Source: Isotricha intestinalis (Eukaryota; Ciliophora; Litostomatea; Vestibuliferida; Isotrichidae). From it: a stretch of 27,964 bases of DNA. Where the stretch lies: NCBI GenBank assembly GCA_023807065.1, contig JAJJLU010000599.1, positions 1 to 27,964 on the forward strand, in the 5' to 3' direction. Shown here piece after piece: positions 7,879 through 19,500 of this stretch (positions are counted from its first letter, which is position 1; each line of letters begins with the position of its first letter). Made by a program: the position numbers and the translations under genes. The notes under the pieces were generated by a model that had not been told where the DNA came from, did not search any database, and worked only from the letters and a program-made list of their open reading frames with translations.

Positions 7879-10800
7879 TTATTTTGAATTAAAAATATTT
7901 AATGCTATCATTGCTTTAATTCTAACTTTTTGCTCATTATCATTTAATAGTTTAATGAATTGTTGAAGAATTCCATCTTTATTTATATTATTGATAATTT
8001 CAACTTTATTTTTCTTAAAACAAATGTAATAAAATTCAATTAATACAAAGATTGAATATGCTCTTACATTAATTAATAATGAATTTCCATATTCAATACA
8101 ATCTGAAATATAATTTGGAACTTTTTGGGAATAAGAATCAGTAATAATTTCAATTATTTTTCTTAAAAATTTTTCATAAATAATTTCATTATCTTTTTCT
8201 TGATTTTTTATTTCATCATATATTGGAGTGTAATCTTCTTCTAATAATAAAAATAAAGATTTAAATAAAGTTTCTTTTACATTTTTTGAAACAATTTCTT
8301 TTTCATCTGTAAAATTTAATAAAAAACAAATTAAATTACTATGAATATTATCAATAAGATTACTTTGAAATTTTTCAATTAAATTTTCTTGATTATTATT
8401 TTGATTTTGGCTGTGAATAGTAAAAACTAATAAATTAATAATTTTTCCAAAAACACTAAAACTTAAAGCTCTTATATCATCATTTGAGTTATCAAAATTT
8501 TGTTTTAATTTGTTTAATATATCAAAATTTTGAAAAACAATATCAATAGATAATAAATCAATAATATTATTTAAGGTTTTTAAACTCTCTTTTATAACAA
8601 TTATACTTGAATCATCAATTTTATTAATTATAGTTTCTAAAATATGATAATCATTATTTTCATTAGGATAAAAAATTGACATTATTTTATCTTTTAATTC
8701 ATTTTTTGCATTTTCTTTTAAATCATCGTTGTTTTGAATTTCAATATTTTTATTTTCTAAAGTCTTAAATAATATATTTTCTATATTATCACAACATTCT
8801 TTATATATTTTTCCTAAATTACCAATTCCTCTTAATGACATTTTTCTAATTAAAAAATCTTTATCATTTATCATATTTAATAAAGAAAGGATTAAATTAT
8901 TTCTCCAATTTCTAATTGTATCTCCATTATAATCTTTTTTTATATGTAATATTGAAGAATAATTTACAAAAACAGAAAAACAAATTGTACAAATTAATCT
9001 TTGTCCTTTGTATTTTCTTTTAGTAAATTCTGATAAAAAATCAAACATTTTTTTTTGTTCTTCAAAATTAGAAAATTTACAATAGCAAATCATTAAGTCA
9101 TATAATCCTTCATCATATTCATTTTCATTTAATAATTTAGAATAAATAGAAATATCATTATTTAATATTTTATCACAATCTTCAAAATAATAAAATAAAT
9201 TTCTTAAAGCAAATAAAAATTGATTTTTAGGAAAATCTTCTTTTTTTAAAAACAAACTTTCATTATATTTAAAAGAATAAGTGCTTCCAATTCTTAAAAG
9301 AATAGTACATAAAATTTGTGGAAAATATAATTTTAATAAATTAGAAATTTCTTCTGTTTTAGATTTTAAAATAATTCCTAATAAAATAGTACTTCTACAA
9401 ATAGTATAATAAGGAGTATTTTCTTCTAAATCTTTATCTTCATCTATTATTGGTGATGAATTATTCATTATTCCAGTTATTCTTGATATTATTTTTGAAA
9501 TTAATTGTTTATCTTCACAAAGATTACTTATTATTAATGAGAGAGAATTTGAAGTTTTTGAAACTGTTTTTTTATCCAAGGAATATGATAATATTATATC
9601 ATAATTTATTTCTGATATTGTATAGGATATTTTTAATAAATTTTTTATTCTAAATGTTATTTTTGAATCTTCTTCTTTTATTGTTTTTTCTAATTTTTTT
9701 AAATAATTTTTGTAAAATTTATTTAAATAGATATTTTGGATTTTTTCAGATGATTCATTTAATGATATATTATTTTGAAAATAATTAGGAGAATTTTTAA
9801 TTATATTTATCATTAAATATGTAGATAATTCACTTACTTTCTCAATTTTAGAATTTGATAAATAAATTAATTTATTTAATAATTCAAAAATTTTTTCAAT
9901 ATCAAAAATTTGTATTACAATTTTTGGAAAAGTAATAATAAAATTATCTTGATTTGAAAAATCGATTGTTGAAATATCTATCTCAGAATCTTTCAAAATT
10001 TTTTCAATACATGATGACATTCCATTATTTCCATCAAAATAATATATTAAAATACAAGTTAAATTAACAACCCAATTTTCAAATTGTTTATCATTTATTT
10101 TAAAAGAATTACTATTTAATAATATGAATTTTTCTAAAGATATTGAGAGAATTTTTTTTAAATATTCTTTATTTTCTAATTCTTGGTTTTTATTATTTTG
10201 AATTTCATTGTTTGTAATAAAATCAATATTTAAATATTTTTCAACGAATTTTTCAAAAATATAATTCTTTATATCATCATTATTAATTTCTTTTTTATCA
10301 GAATAATCAATCATATTATCATATCCTATAATAGAATAATTAGTTAAAAATTCATTTTTTTTATCATCTATTTTTTCATTTGAAATAATATTTTCAGAAT
10401 TAGGAGAATTTTTATATTTATCAAAGCTACAAATAGAAAATAAATTAAAAGCAATAGAATTAAAAATTTTATTTTTTAAATTTTCATTTTCATCGTTTTT
10501 AAAATAATTAAAAATAGAAAAAGTAATTCCTATAATCATTTTACAATTTTCTAAAGGAATAACTGGATTTAACATAATTAAAAAAGATATATTATTTAAA
10601 GTCTTTTCTTTAAATAAACTAATTTGCTTTTCTTTATTAAATTCATTTATCATTTTTTCTAAATAATTATCTCTTTTCGTTAAAATAAATTCTTTATCTT
10701 CATTTAATCTTTTAAATATTTGCTCATAAGTGAATAAACATGCTAATTTAATATTATTATTATTTTTTTGATATTTATTATAATATTTATCAATAAAAAA

Positions 10801-13503
10801 TAAAAAGTTTTCTTCTAATCTAGAAATTAAATCTTTAACATTAATATATTTTGCAATATATCCTAAAATTTTAATTAATGTTTCAAGAGGTTGTTTTGGA
10901 ATATCATCTTTATTATTTTTAATTTGGAAAAATGATGTTAAACTTTTTTGTTTTTTTTCAATTATTTCACTTTTGAAATATGAATGGATTTTATCTAAAA
11001 TTATATCAATATTTTTGCCTTTGGAACTATATCCAAATGATAAACAAAGTCCTTGTCTTAAAACATCAGAAGGAATATTTTTTTCATTTTCATCAAATTT
11101 TCCCTCTTTATATTCTGGGTGAACCATTGAAAACATTTTTTCTAAGTTATTTTTAATATTTTCAGTTAAATTTATTTTTGAAAGTATTATTCCTTCAATA
11201 CCAAATAAAAATCCAATTATTTCATTATTATTTTTATAATTAATAATATTATCATTTACCACTTGAAGACAAAGAGATATAAATTGAATTTGTTTTTTTA
11301 AATCATTTTCATCTTGATTATCAACATTTAAAATTTGTTCAAAAATATTTGTTAACATTTCATAAAAATCACAATAATCAAAATTATTTTTATTATTTGA
11401 AAAATAATTTTCTATTATTTCAGTATTTATTATACTATTTATTAAGATATCATCACTATGAACAATTAAATTTAAAATATTTTTTAGAGTCTGTAAAGCT
11501 TCTTGTAAAAAATTAATTTTTAAAAAAGGATTTGATAAAACAATCATCATTTTAATTAAAAGATTATGAGCATAAGGTAAAAGAGGATATTTTTGATAAT
11601 CTAATTTTAATGATAAAAAATTAACTTCACTATTATTATCATTATTATTTTCATTATTATTTTCATTTTCTTTTAATTTTTCTTCAATTTCATTATTTTT
11701 TTTAAGAGCATTTTCAAAAATTAAATTTATCATTTTGCAAATGATATATTGGCTTTTATCATAAATATTATTTGTAAAGACTGTAAAAATAAAAGGATAA
11801 ACATTAGGAAAAACAATTTCAAAATCAATTTTATTTAAAATATTAATTAAAGTAAATTCTGCTTCTTCAATTACAAGATTTTTATTTGATATAAAAGGAT
11901 AATTTTCATCATTTACTAAATTATTATTATTATTATTATCATATTGTGCTTCCTTAATTAAAATAGATATTAATTCATTTCCTATATTTTCTTGTTTAAT
12001 TAACTTTTTTTTAAAAATTACAAAAATTAATTCAAATAAACAACATTTAAATTCAAAATCATTTTCATGTGAAGCTTTTAAAATTGCAGTGATTAATTTT
12101 TGATTTTGTTTTTCTTCAATAATATTAATATGTAATAAAGTTGTTTTTAAAATTATTATGCTTGTAATTTTCTCTAAAATAATATTTGAGTCAATTTTAA
12201 ATAATAAAAAGTTTAATGTAATATCACAAAAATTACTTAAAAAGAGAATAAATATTTTAATAATTTCATTTTTTAATTGAAGAAAATTTTCTTCAAATTC
12301 TTTCGCATTTACACTTATATTTTTATTTGTTATTATTTGAAATAAATAATTTAAAAGAAATTCAATAAAATTAGAAATTCTTCCTTTAAATTTATTTATG
12401 TTAAATTCTAAAAAAATATAAAAACTTTTACATAATAATTCATTTTGTTTATTTTTTCCTATAATTAAATTATTTTTAAATAAATTAATAATTATATCAA
12501 AAATATTTCCTAAATTATTTTCAGGAATTAAAGTAGAAATCATTATTATACATTTAATTATATAAATATTTTTATCTTCTACATCATCATTATATTTATT
12601 TTCAATAGTTTTATCTTCTTTATTCATTAAAGTAAAATTTGTAGCAATTGAATATAAATTTGATAACATTGAAGTCATTGTTTCAACTTTAGAATTTGGT
12701 TTTAAATTTTTTTCATTTCCTTTTGTCCATTCTGGATATATTAATTCATAAACAGTAAATAATAATTGAGAAATATTATCAAAGTTTTTAATTTTTAATT
12801 TATTTTCTAATGATTGAATAATTGATTCACAATAATATGAAAAAAATTGACATATAATTATTCTTTTTTTTAATTTTTTAACTTTGTTTAAAAAAGGTAA
12901 CATTTTATCGACTATGTCTTCAAAATTTTGTGAAGATTCAGTTGAATAATATTTACAAATTTCTATTAATATTTCAAATATAAAATTTGGAGGAATATTA
13001 TCAAGAGTGAAAAAAAATAATATTACATTTAAAACATTTCTATAATATATTTCACAAAAATATATTAATATTTTTAATAATACTCTTAATTTAGATTTTA
13101 TTTTAATTTTTAATTCTTTATTATTTTCTGATTCATTATATTTATTTATTTCTTGAAATATAAATTTTGAAATGTATTCTTCAAAAATATTTTTTTCATT
13201 TGAAAGAATTTTTCCCTTATTTTTTTTTATCATTTCATTAAAAAGTTCAACAATATTTAATATATTATCACATATATTATTTAAATTTTCTGAATTATTT
13301 GACATTAATTCTTCTAATTCTTTAATACCAAGTTCAAAAATTAATTCATAATTTAATTCAGACATTTCACATAAAGTTTTTCTTGATAATAAGTCTATAT
13401 TATTAACTATTATATCTTTTATTTTCATATTATTATATAAAGATTTGATTATTTCTTTAAAAGGATTTTTATTCATTTCATTATTTTTATCTTCATTTAT
13501 CAT
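7879..13503 (-). CDS. Large HEAT-repeat protein of the Maestro (MROH1) type
   Basis: 1874 residues, somewhat longer than animal MROH1 (about 1640). It is made almost wholly of amphipathic helix pairs, as in HEAT-repeat scaffolds, with no membrane segment or signal peptide. The best family mark is at about residues 1553-1562, IRKMSLRGIGNL, matching the conserved VRRL.LRGLGN of MROH1. Just before it come FDFLSEFTKRKYKGQRLIC and a helical block like the MROH region ahead of that motif. Further HEAT units close the protein (DDIRALSFSVFGKIINLL, QKVRIKAMIALNIFNS). The first 1500 residues are divergent, with Asn-rich insertions near residue 620. Animal and Dictyostelium MROH1 associate with late endosomes and lysosomes downstream of WASH/actin. 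The gene is head-to-head with a BEACH-domain gene, only 54 bp apart. A generic HEAT scaffold is the alternative reading. Confidence 0.75.
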   Translation of the reverse strand: MINEDKNNEMNKNPFKEIIKSLYNNMKIKDIIVNNIDLLSRKTLCEMSELNYELIFELGIKELEELMSNNSENLNNICDNILNIVELFNEMIKKNKGKILSNEKNIFEEYISKFIFQEINKYNESENNKELKIKIKSKLRVLLKILIYFCEIYYRNVLNVILFFFTLDNIPPNFIFEILIEICKYYSTESSQNFEDIVDKMLPFLNKVKKLKKRIIICQFFSYYCESIIQSLENKLKIKNFDNISQLLFTVYELIYPEWTKGNEKNLKPNSKVETMTSMLSNLYSIATNFTLMNKEDKTIENKYNDDVEDKNIYIIKCIIMISTLIPENNLGNIFDIIINLFKNNLIIGKNKQNELLCKSFYIFLEFNINKFKGRISNFIEFLLNYLFQIITNKNISVNAKEFEENFLQLKNEIIKIFILFLSNFCDITLNFLLFKIDSNIILEKITSIIILKTTLLHINIIEEKQNQKLITAILKASHENDFEFKCCLFELIFVIFKKKLIKQENIGNELISILIKEAQYDNNNNNNLVNDENYPFISNKNLVIEEAEFTLINILNKIDFEIVFPNVYPFIFTVFTNNIYDKSQYIICKMINLIFENALKKNNEIEEKLKENENNNENNNDNNSEVNFLSLKLDYQKYPLLPYAHNLLIKMMIVLSNPFLKINFLQEALQTLKNILNLIVHSDDILINSIINTEIIENYFSNNKNNFDYCDFYEMLTNIFEQILNVDNQDENDLKKQIQFISLCLQVVNDNIINYKNNNEIIGFLFGIEGIILSKINLTENIKNNLEKMFSMVHPEYKEGKFDENEKNIPSDVLRQGLCLSFGYSSKGKNIDIILDKIHSYFKSEIIEKKQKSLTSFFQIKNNKDDIPKQPLETLIKILGYIAKYINVKDLISRLEENFLFFIDKYYNKYQKNNNNIKLACLFTYEQIFKRLNEDKEFILTKRDNYLEKMINEFNKEKQISLFKEKTLNNISFLIMLNPVIPLENCKMIIGITFSIFNYFKNDENENLKNKIFNSIAFNLFSICSFDKYKNSPNSENIISNEKIDDKKNEFLTNYSIIGYDNMIDYSDKKEINNDDIKNYIFEKFVEKYLNIDFITNNEIQNNKNQELENKEYLKKILSISLEKFILLNSNSFKINDKQFENWVVNLTCILIYYFDGNNGMSSCIEKILKDSEIDISTIDFSNQDNFIITFPKIVIQIFDIEKIFELLNKLIYLSNSKIEKVSELSTYLMINIIKNSPNYFQNNISLNESSEKIQNIYLNKFYKNYLKKLEKTIKEEDSKITFRIKNLLKISYTISEINYDIILSYSLDKKTVSKTSNSLSLIISNLCEDKQLISKIISRITGIMNNSSPIIDEDKDLEENTPYYTICRSTILLGIILKSKTEEISNLLKLYFPQILCTILLRIGSTYSFKYNESLFLKKEDFPKNQFLFALRNLFYYFEDCDKILNNDISIYSKLLNENEYDEGLYDLMICYCKFSNFEEQKKMFDFLSEFTKRKYKGQRLICTICFSVFVNYSSILHIKKDYNGDTIRNWRNNLILSLLNMINDKDFLIRKMSLRGIGNLGKIYKECCDNIENILFKTLENKNIEIQNNDDLKENAKNELKDKIMSIFYPNENNDYHILETIINKIDDSSIIVIKESLKTLNNIIDLLSIDIVFQNFDILNKLKQNFDNSNDDIRALSFSVFGKIINLLVFTIHSQNQNNNQENLIEKFQSNLIDNIHSNLICFLLNFTDEKEIVSKNVKETLFKSLFLLLEEDYTPIYDEIKNQEKDNEIIYEKFLRKIIEIITDSYSQKVPNYISDCIEYGNSLLINVRAYSIFVLIEFYYICFKKNKVEIINNINKDGILQQFIKLLNDNEQKVRIKAMIALNIFNSK

Positions 13504-13557
13504 TTAATTTATTAATTAAAAATATCAATATATTTTTTTAATTTTTAAAAGGTAAGG
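13504..13557. promoter_or_regulatory. 54-bp bidirectional promoter region between the MROH1-like and BEACH genes
   Basis: The start codons of the two divergent genes are separated by only 54 bases, so both 5' UTRs and core promoters must fit here or overlap the coding regions. The stretch is AT-only apart from one C (ATCAATA) and the GGTAAGG just before the BEACH start. Symmetric A/T runs (TTAATTTATTAATTAAAAAT and TTTTTTTAATTTTTAAAA) could bind initiation factors on either strand. Co-regulation of the pair is likely but not shown. Confidence 0.6.
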
Positions 13558-16500
13558 ATGAATATTATTTTCCAAGAAAATGAAAAAGGAATTATTATTC
13601 CATTGTTTAAAAATTCAATTCAAAAAAAAGATGTTATATTATTTATTAATTTTATTTATTCTTCAAAAATAACAGATATCATTCCTTTATTAATAAATAT
13701 TATAAAAGAAAATTTCGAAATTGGACAAATTCTTTTAGACATTCATAATTTATATAATATTGAAAAAGGATTACTTAATATATTAATTGAAAAATTTATA
13801 TTGAAAAAAAATGATGACAAAGAAAATAAATTATTATATGATTTTTTTGAATTTATTTCAAATCCTTTTCAAATAGAAAAAAATATATATAATTGTATAT
13901 ATAGAATCATTGGAAAAATATTTCCTGATTTTAAGGAAAATGTAGAAAAAAATATGGAAATTATGAGTAAATGCATTGACTTACTTAATATTTTTTATAA
14001 TAAGAAACTTAATACTAATTTTGAAATTTATGATAATTTTTTTTATTTATATGATAATGAAATTAAAACAAATATAAAAAAAGAAAATAATTTAAAAATA
14101 AATAATTGTATTTTTATTGAAACATATTTTTTTATCAATCAAAATAATAAAAATGCTGATTCCATAATAGTAAAAATTAAATTTTCAAATGAAAGTCAAT
14201 TAATCATTCATTTAGTAAATAATATTAAAATTGAAATATCATATATTGTATCAACAAAAATTAACTATAAAATAGATAATTTTTGTGAATTAAAAAAATG
14301 GAATAATATCCAATTAAAAATATCAAATGAATCTAATAATAAGAATGCTTTAATTATAATAAATAATAAAGAAAATGAAATTGATTTAAATAAAGAAATA
14401 AATAGTATAACAGAATTAATATTCTTTTCAAAATTTCATGGGTTAATTTCACCTATTATTATTTCAGAAAATCCTTTAGAAAAACATGATTATTTTTCAA
14501 AAGAATTTTTATCTTTATTATATAAATATGATATTAAAATTGATGAACCTGAAGAAAAAGGTAAAATAATTTTTAAAAAAGATAAACAACAATATATCAA
14601 TGAAAAAAATAATAACAATCAAAATAATATTTCATTAATCTTATTTTTGAAAAATAATTCAAATGAAAATATAAAAGAAATAATACCATTAATTAATAAA
14701 GAAAAAAATAATATTCCAAATTTTTATTCTTTTAATGATTTAAATATGAAAGAAAATATTTTCTTATTAGGTGGGACAAATAATATATTACCATTATTTG
14801 AAATTATAAAGTTAGCTCATAAAGAAAATATTAATATTGATAATGTATTTCATAAAATATCTCAATTAGTGATGATAATTTTTAATTCAGAAAATAATAT
14901 TAAAGAAGCTTATTATAGTAATACTTTTGAAATACTTTCTCAATTTGTTTTAAATTTTTATAAAAGTGGTAAATTTTTAACCCAAATTTCCAAAATTTTA
15001 GAAGGAATAATTAATAAAAATATTTTTCAAGATATTATTTTTTATTACTTCAAAGATATATTATTAAGTAATTATTTTATCTTTAATTTATCATCACAAG
15101 GAAAACAAATATATATTAAATTTATTTCCTTTCTTATCAGATATAAAATTAATGCTTTTGATTTTTTAATAACAATTATTGAAAAAAATGAAATTAATGA
15201 TGAAGAATTTTTAAATGGTGTATTTTTTTTCTTTTATCAAATATTAAATTCAGAAGAGCATTATAAGAAAATAAATGATTTAATCATTATATTAGAAAAT
15301 AAAGATATTAGTTTAATTGTAAAGCAAAAAATGTTAAAATTATTAATTAATTTGATAAATATTGAAGTTCCAAAAGAAATGAAATCTACTTTTTTAAGTA
15401 TTCAGAAAAAAAAAATTGAAAAAACATTAAATCCAAATGAATATATCAAATTAGATGAATTTGACAATTTATCTAAAAAAAAAATAAATGTAGAATTTTA
15501 TCGTATGAATTTTATTAATTTAATGGAAAAAACTTTAGTTAATGAGATTAAAATTGATAATTTAGAAATGGAAAAAAATTTAGAGTTTAAATTCAATTTG
15601 ATTTCTTATTTATGTGATAATAAATTAATTTCATATTTTATTGAATTTTCTGAAATTAATGATCCTATAATCAAATTAGATTTAATATATTTTTTCCAAA
15701 TTTTTATATGTTATTATATTCAAATTTATTATAAAAAAAATTTAAGTCAAAAAGAACTTATTAACATTCATGATATAAATGGAAAAAATTATAATGATTA
15801 TGTTTCAAAATTAAAAATATTTTCTATTCTTAATGAAAATAATAATAATAATTCTGATTTTAATAATAAAATTTTCAAAACTAATCTTTTTGAAAAAATC
15901 ATTCATGATTTTATTGATTTTGTAAATATTATAATACAATTTGAATGTAATGAAAATGAAATTAAAAATTTAAATAATTTTGGATTTGAAATTCTTTTAT
16001 TTTTGAAAAATTTTTTTGCTTTAATTCGTAATAATAATTTTTTAATTTGTTATGATGAAGAATTTGGAAAGAAAAAGAAAATAGACTTTAGTAACATATA
16101 TTATTCACGTTATTTTATAGTTACATTAATATCAATATTACATCATATATTTCTTTTAAAAGAAAAAGAAAATCATAATTTAATTATAGAAATTCAAAAA
16201 CAAATAGAATATATAATACTTGATATATATTTTGATGGAATAAAATTTGGTCCAATTTGTTTTTTAGAAATTTTAGATCAATTTGATTGGTATGTATATG
16301 ATCATAAAGAAGAAATTACTTTAGATTTTATAAATTATTTTTTTCAAATTTTTATCAAAGAAATTCCACCAGTTATAAAAACTTCTTCAGATATTAATTT
16401 TTTCAATGAATATATTAATCAATTGTTTAATTATAAATCTTTTTCTTTAATTGATTTATATTATCGTTTTTATAAAAGCGAAAATAAATCAAAAATAATT

Positions 16501-19500
16501 ATTTCAATACTTAATTCTTTAAAACTTCAAAATTTAGATTATTTTTTTTTAAACAATTTTTTACTTTTTTTTGAAATTTTATCAAATCAACCAAATAATT
16601 TATCTTTTTATTTAAATGAATATGTATCATTTATTGTTTTTTGTTTTTTATTATATGAAAATGATATAAATCCATATTTATCTAAATCAGGAAAAAAATA
16701 TTTTTTCATTGGACTTGTAATTTTATCAATTAAATCTATTTTTTTAAAAATTTATTCAACAAAAAATATAGATGATGATTTCTATTTAGTGATAAGTGTT
16801 TTAATGAAAATGATATATAATTCATTAAATCAAAATCCTGAAAATAAATTATATAAATATTTAGAAGAAAAATATGGAAAAAATAATACTGTTTTAACTT
16901 ATTTTAAATCCTTTAAATCAATATTTCAAAAAAATAATGTAACTATGACAAAAAAAAATGCAAAAAATATTGTTTTTAGTTTAAAAAACGAATTTTTAAA
17001 CCTATTTAGAAAAACTGAATTTTTAAAACCAAATAAATATTTTAAATTTCAAAATATTTTAATTAAAATGTCTGAAAAAAATAAAGAAATACCTTTAAAA
17101 AAAGAAGATTTAAAAATTCTCGATTCAATGTTGGATAAATTTCAAATAGAAAAAAATTATAAACAAATAAAAAAAAATCTATTTTCTTGGAATAATTCTT
17201 ATAGTGACTTAAATCTTTTTTATTCAGAAAAAGGGAAAAGACATTTATGCTTTAAAATTTTGAATCATTATTCAGAAGAATTAAGTCTTCCTTTTTTAAA
17301 ACCTATTTTAAATTTCAAAATTTTTCCTCTTATTGAATTTAATAAATTCTTTGATAGAGGAACTAAAAAACAAAAAATTATGGAAAATGATTTTATTAAT
17401 GAAGATTTTAATATCTTATTAGAAGATTTATTAGATGAAAACAAAAGAATTAATGGTGAAGGAAATAAAAAATTAATTGATTTTTTTCAATTAAAAGAAA
17501 ATAATATTTACGATTGTTGTTTAATAAAATTAGAAACACACATTCAAGGATTTATGATAAATAAAGGTAATAGAATTATATTTATTGGATTTCCAAAAGA
17601 AATAGATGATTTAGGAAATTTTTATTTTGACAAAGAAGAAAATTGTTATGGTTCATTTATTAAAAATAGAAAATTAGTTTATCTCAAATTAAAATATAAA
17701 GATATTATTTATGTTTATAAAAAAATTTATGCTTTTAAAGATAATGCTTTAGAATTATTCACAAAAGATAATAAATCTTATTATTTTGAATTTAATGGTA
17801 ATCCAAAAATAATAAATGAAAAAAATGAATATTCTAGAAGTGAATCAATGACTTCAAATGACCTTTTTGCAAAATCTCAAATAAGTGACATAGAAGACAA
17901 TAATCAAATATATTATAATACTATGATTAGAGATAAATTTTTTAATTATTTTTGTGAATTTAATCCAAAATCTTTTGTTGGGCAAGATATAAAAAATATA
18001 AGATATTATTCAAAAGTAAAATCTGATTTTTATTATGATTTAGATTCTATTTACCATAATTTTTTAAAACATCTTATTTCTAAATTTGAATATTTAATAA
18101 GAATAAATTTATTATCAAACCGTTCATTTAAAGATATTCATCAATATCCAATTTTTCCATGGATATTATATGATTATGATTCAAATACAAAAAATTTATT
18201 AAATATGAAATTAAGACCTTTAGATATTCCCATTGGGATAATTAATGAAAAATTAAAAGAATCATATGAAAAAAGTTTTAATATTCAAAAAGATATTTTT
18301 AAAAAAAAATATGGTGATTTTGATTATAATTTTTCAGATTTTTCTGTTTTACAAAAAGGAAATATTAATATAAATTCAATCCCTACCTTTTTTAAAAATC
18401 ATTATTTAAATTCAAATTATGTTTCATATTATATGAAAAGAATATTTCCATTTACAATTATATCAAAAGAAATTCAAGGTGAAATTTTGGAATTTCCAGA
18501 GAGGATATTTAATAATTTAAATCAAACTTTTTTAAGTAGTATAAATGTAAAAGGAAATGCTAAAGAATTAATCCCAGAATTTTTTTATTTTCCAGAAATA
18601 TTCAGAAATATCAATTATTTAGATTTAGGCACATTAGAAATAAAGGATTCAAAAACAAATTTATTAAAAAAAAGAAAAATTGATGATGTTATACTTCCTT
18701 TATGGTGTGATAATAATCCTGAAAAATTTATAAGTAAACTTCGAGAATTATTTGAAAAAAATGAAATACAAATTAATAAATGGGTTAATTTAATCTTTGG
18801 ATATGCTCAAAAAGGAGAACAAGCTTTAAAAATAAAAAATATATATATGCCTTTTTGTTATCAAGGAGTTATTAATTTAGAAAATATTTCTTTAGAAGAA
18901 AGAGATTTATATTTAAAATTATTTAATGTTGGAGTAAATCCAACACAAATTTTTATAAAAAGATTAAAAGAACCAAATGTATCAAAAACAAAAATAAAAA
19001 AAGAAAAGAAAAATCATTTGATGAATAATAATATCATTAATATTATTGAGCAATATATTAATAGTAAACACTTTTTAAATGAAAATGATAAATATGATGA
19101 AAAAAGAAGAGAAAAAACAATTTATGATGCAAAAAGATTAGTAGAAAAATTAAAAAATCCAAATGAAAAATATATAATACAAATTTATAAAAATATGATA
19201 TATGTTTTGTATAATTTTTATTCAGGAGAAATATTTATTATAAATGAATGGAAAAATAAAAATTTGTTTGAAATTCGTAATTCAGAAATAAAAAATTTAA
19301 TAGTACCTTCAATTTTTGATAATAGTGAAATAACAGCAATATTAATAGAAAAAAGATTTATTTTTTTTGGAACAAGGTTAGGTTCTATTTTCATATATAA
19401 TATAAAAAAAAACAAAATTAATAAAATAATTCATAATCATACAAAAAAAATATGCTCAATTGCTTATAATTCATGTTTACATATTTTTATTGATTCTTCA

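Noticed and set aside
9450..9653. Short + frame inside the MROH1-like gene
   Set aside because: Shadow of a 1874-codon continuous gene on the minus strand.
13546..13557. AAAAGGTAAGG before the BEACH start, resembling a splice donor or 3' acceptor plus donor
   Set aside because: The downstream frame is open from the ATG for 2090 codons and the spacer is only 54 bp, so there is no room or need for an intron here.
19218..19415. Short minus-strand frame inside the BEACH gene
   Set aside because: It lies opposite the WD-like end of a continuous 2090-codon gene.
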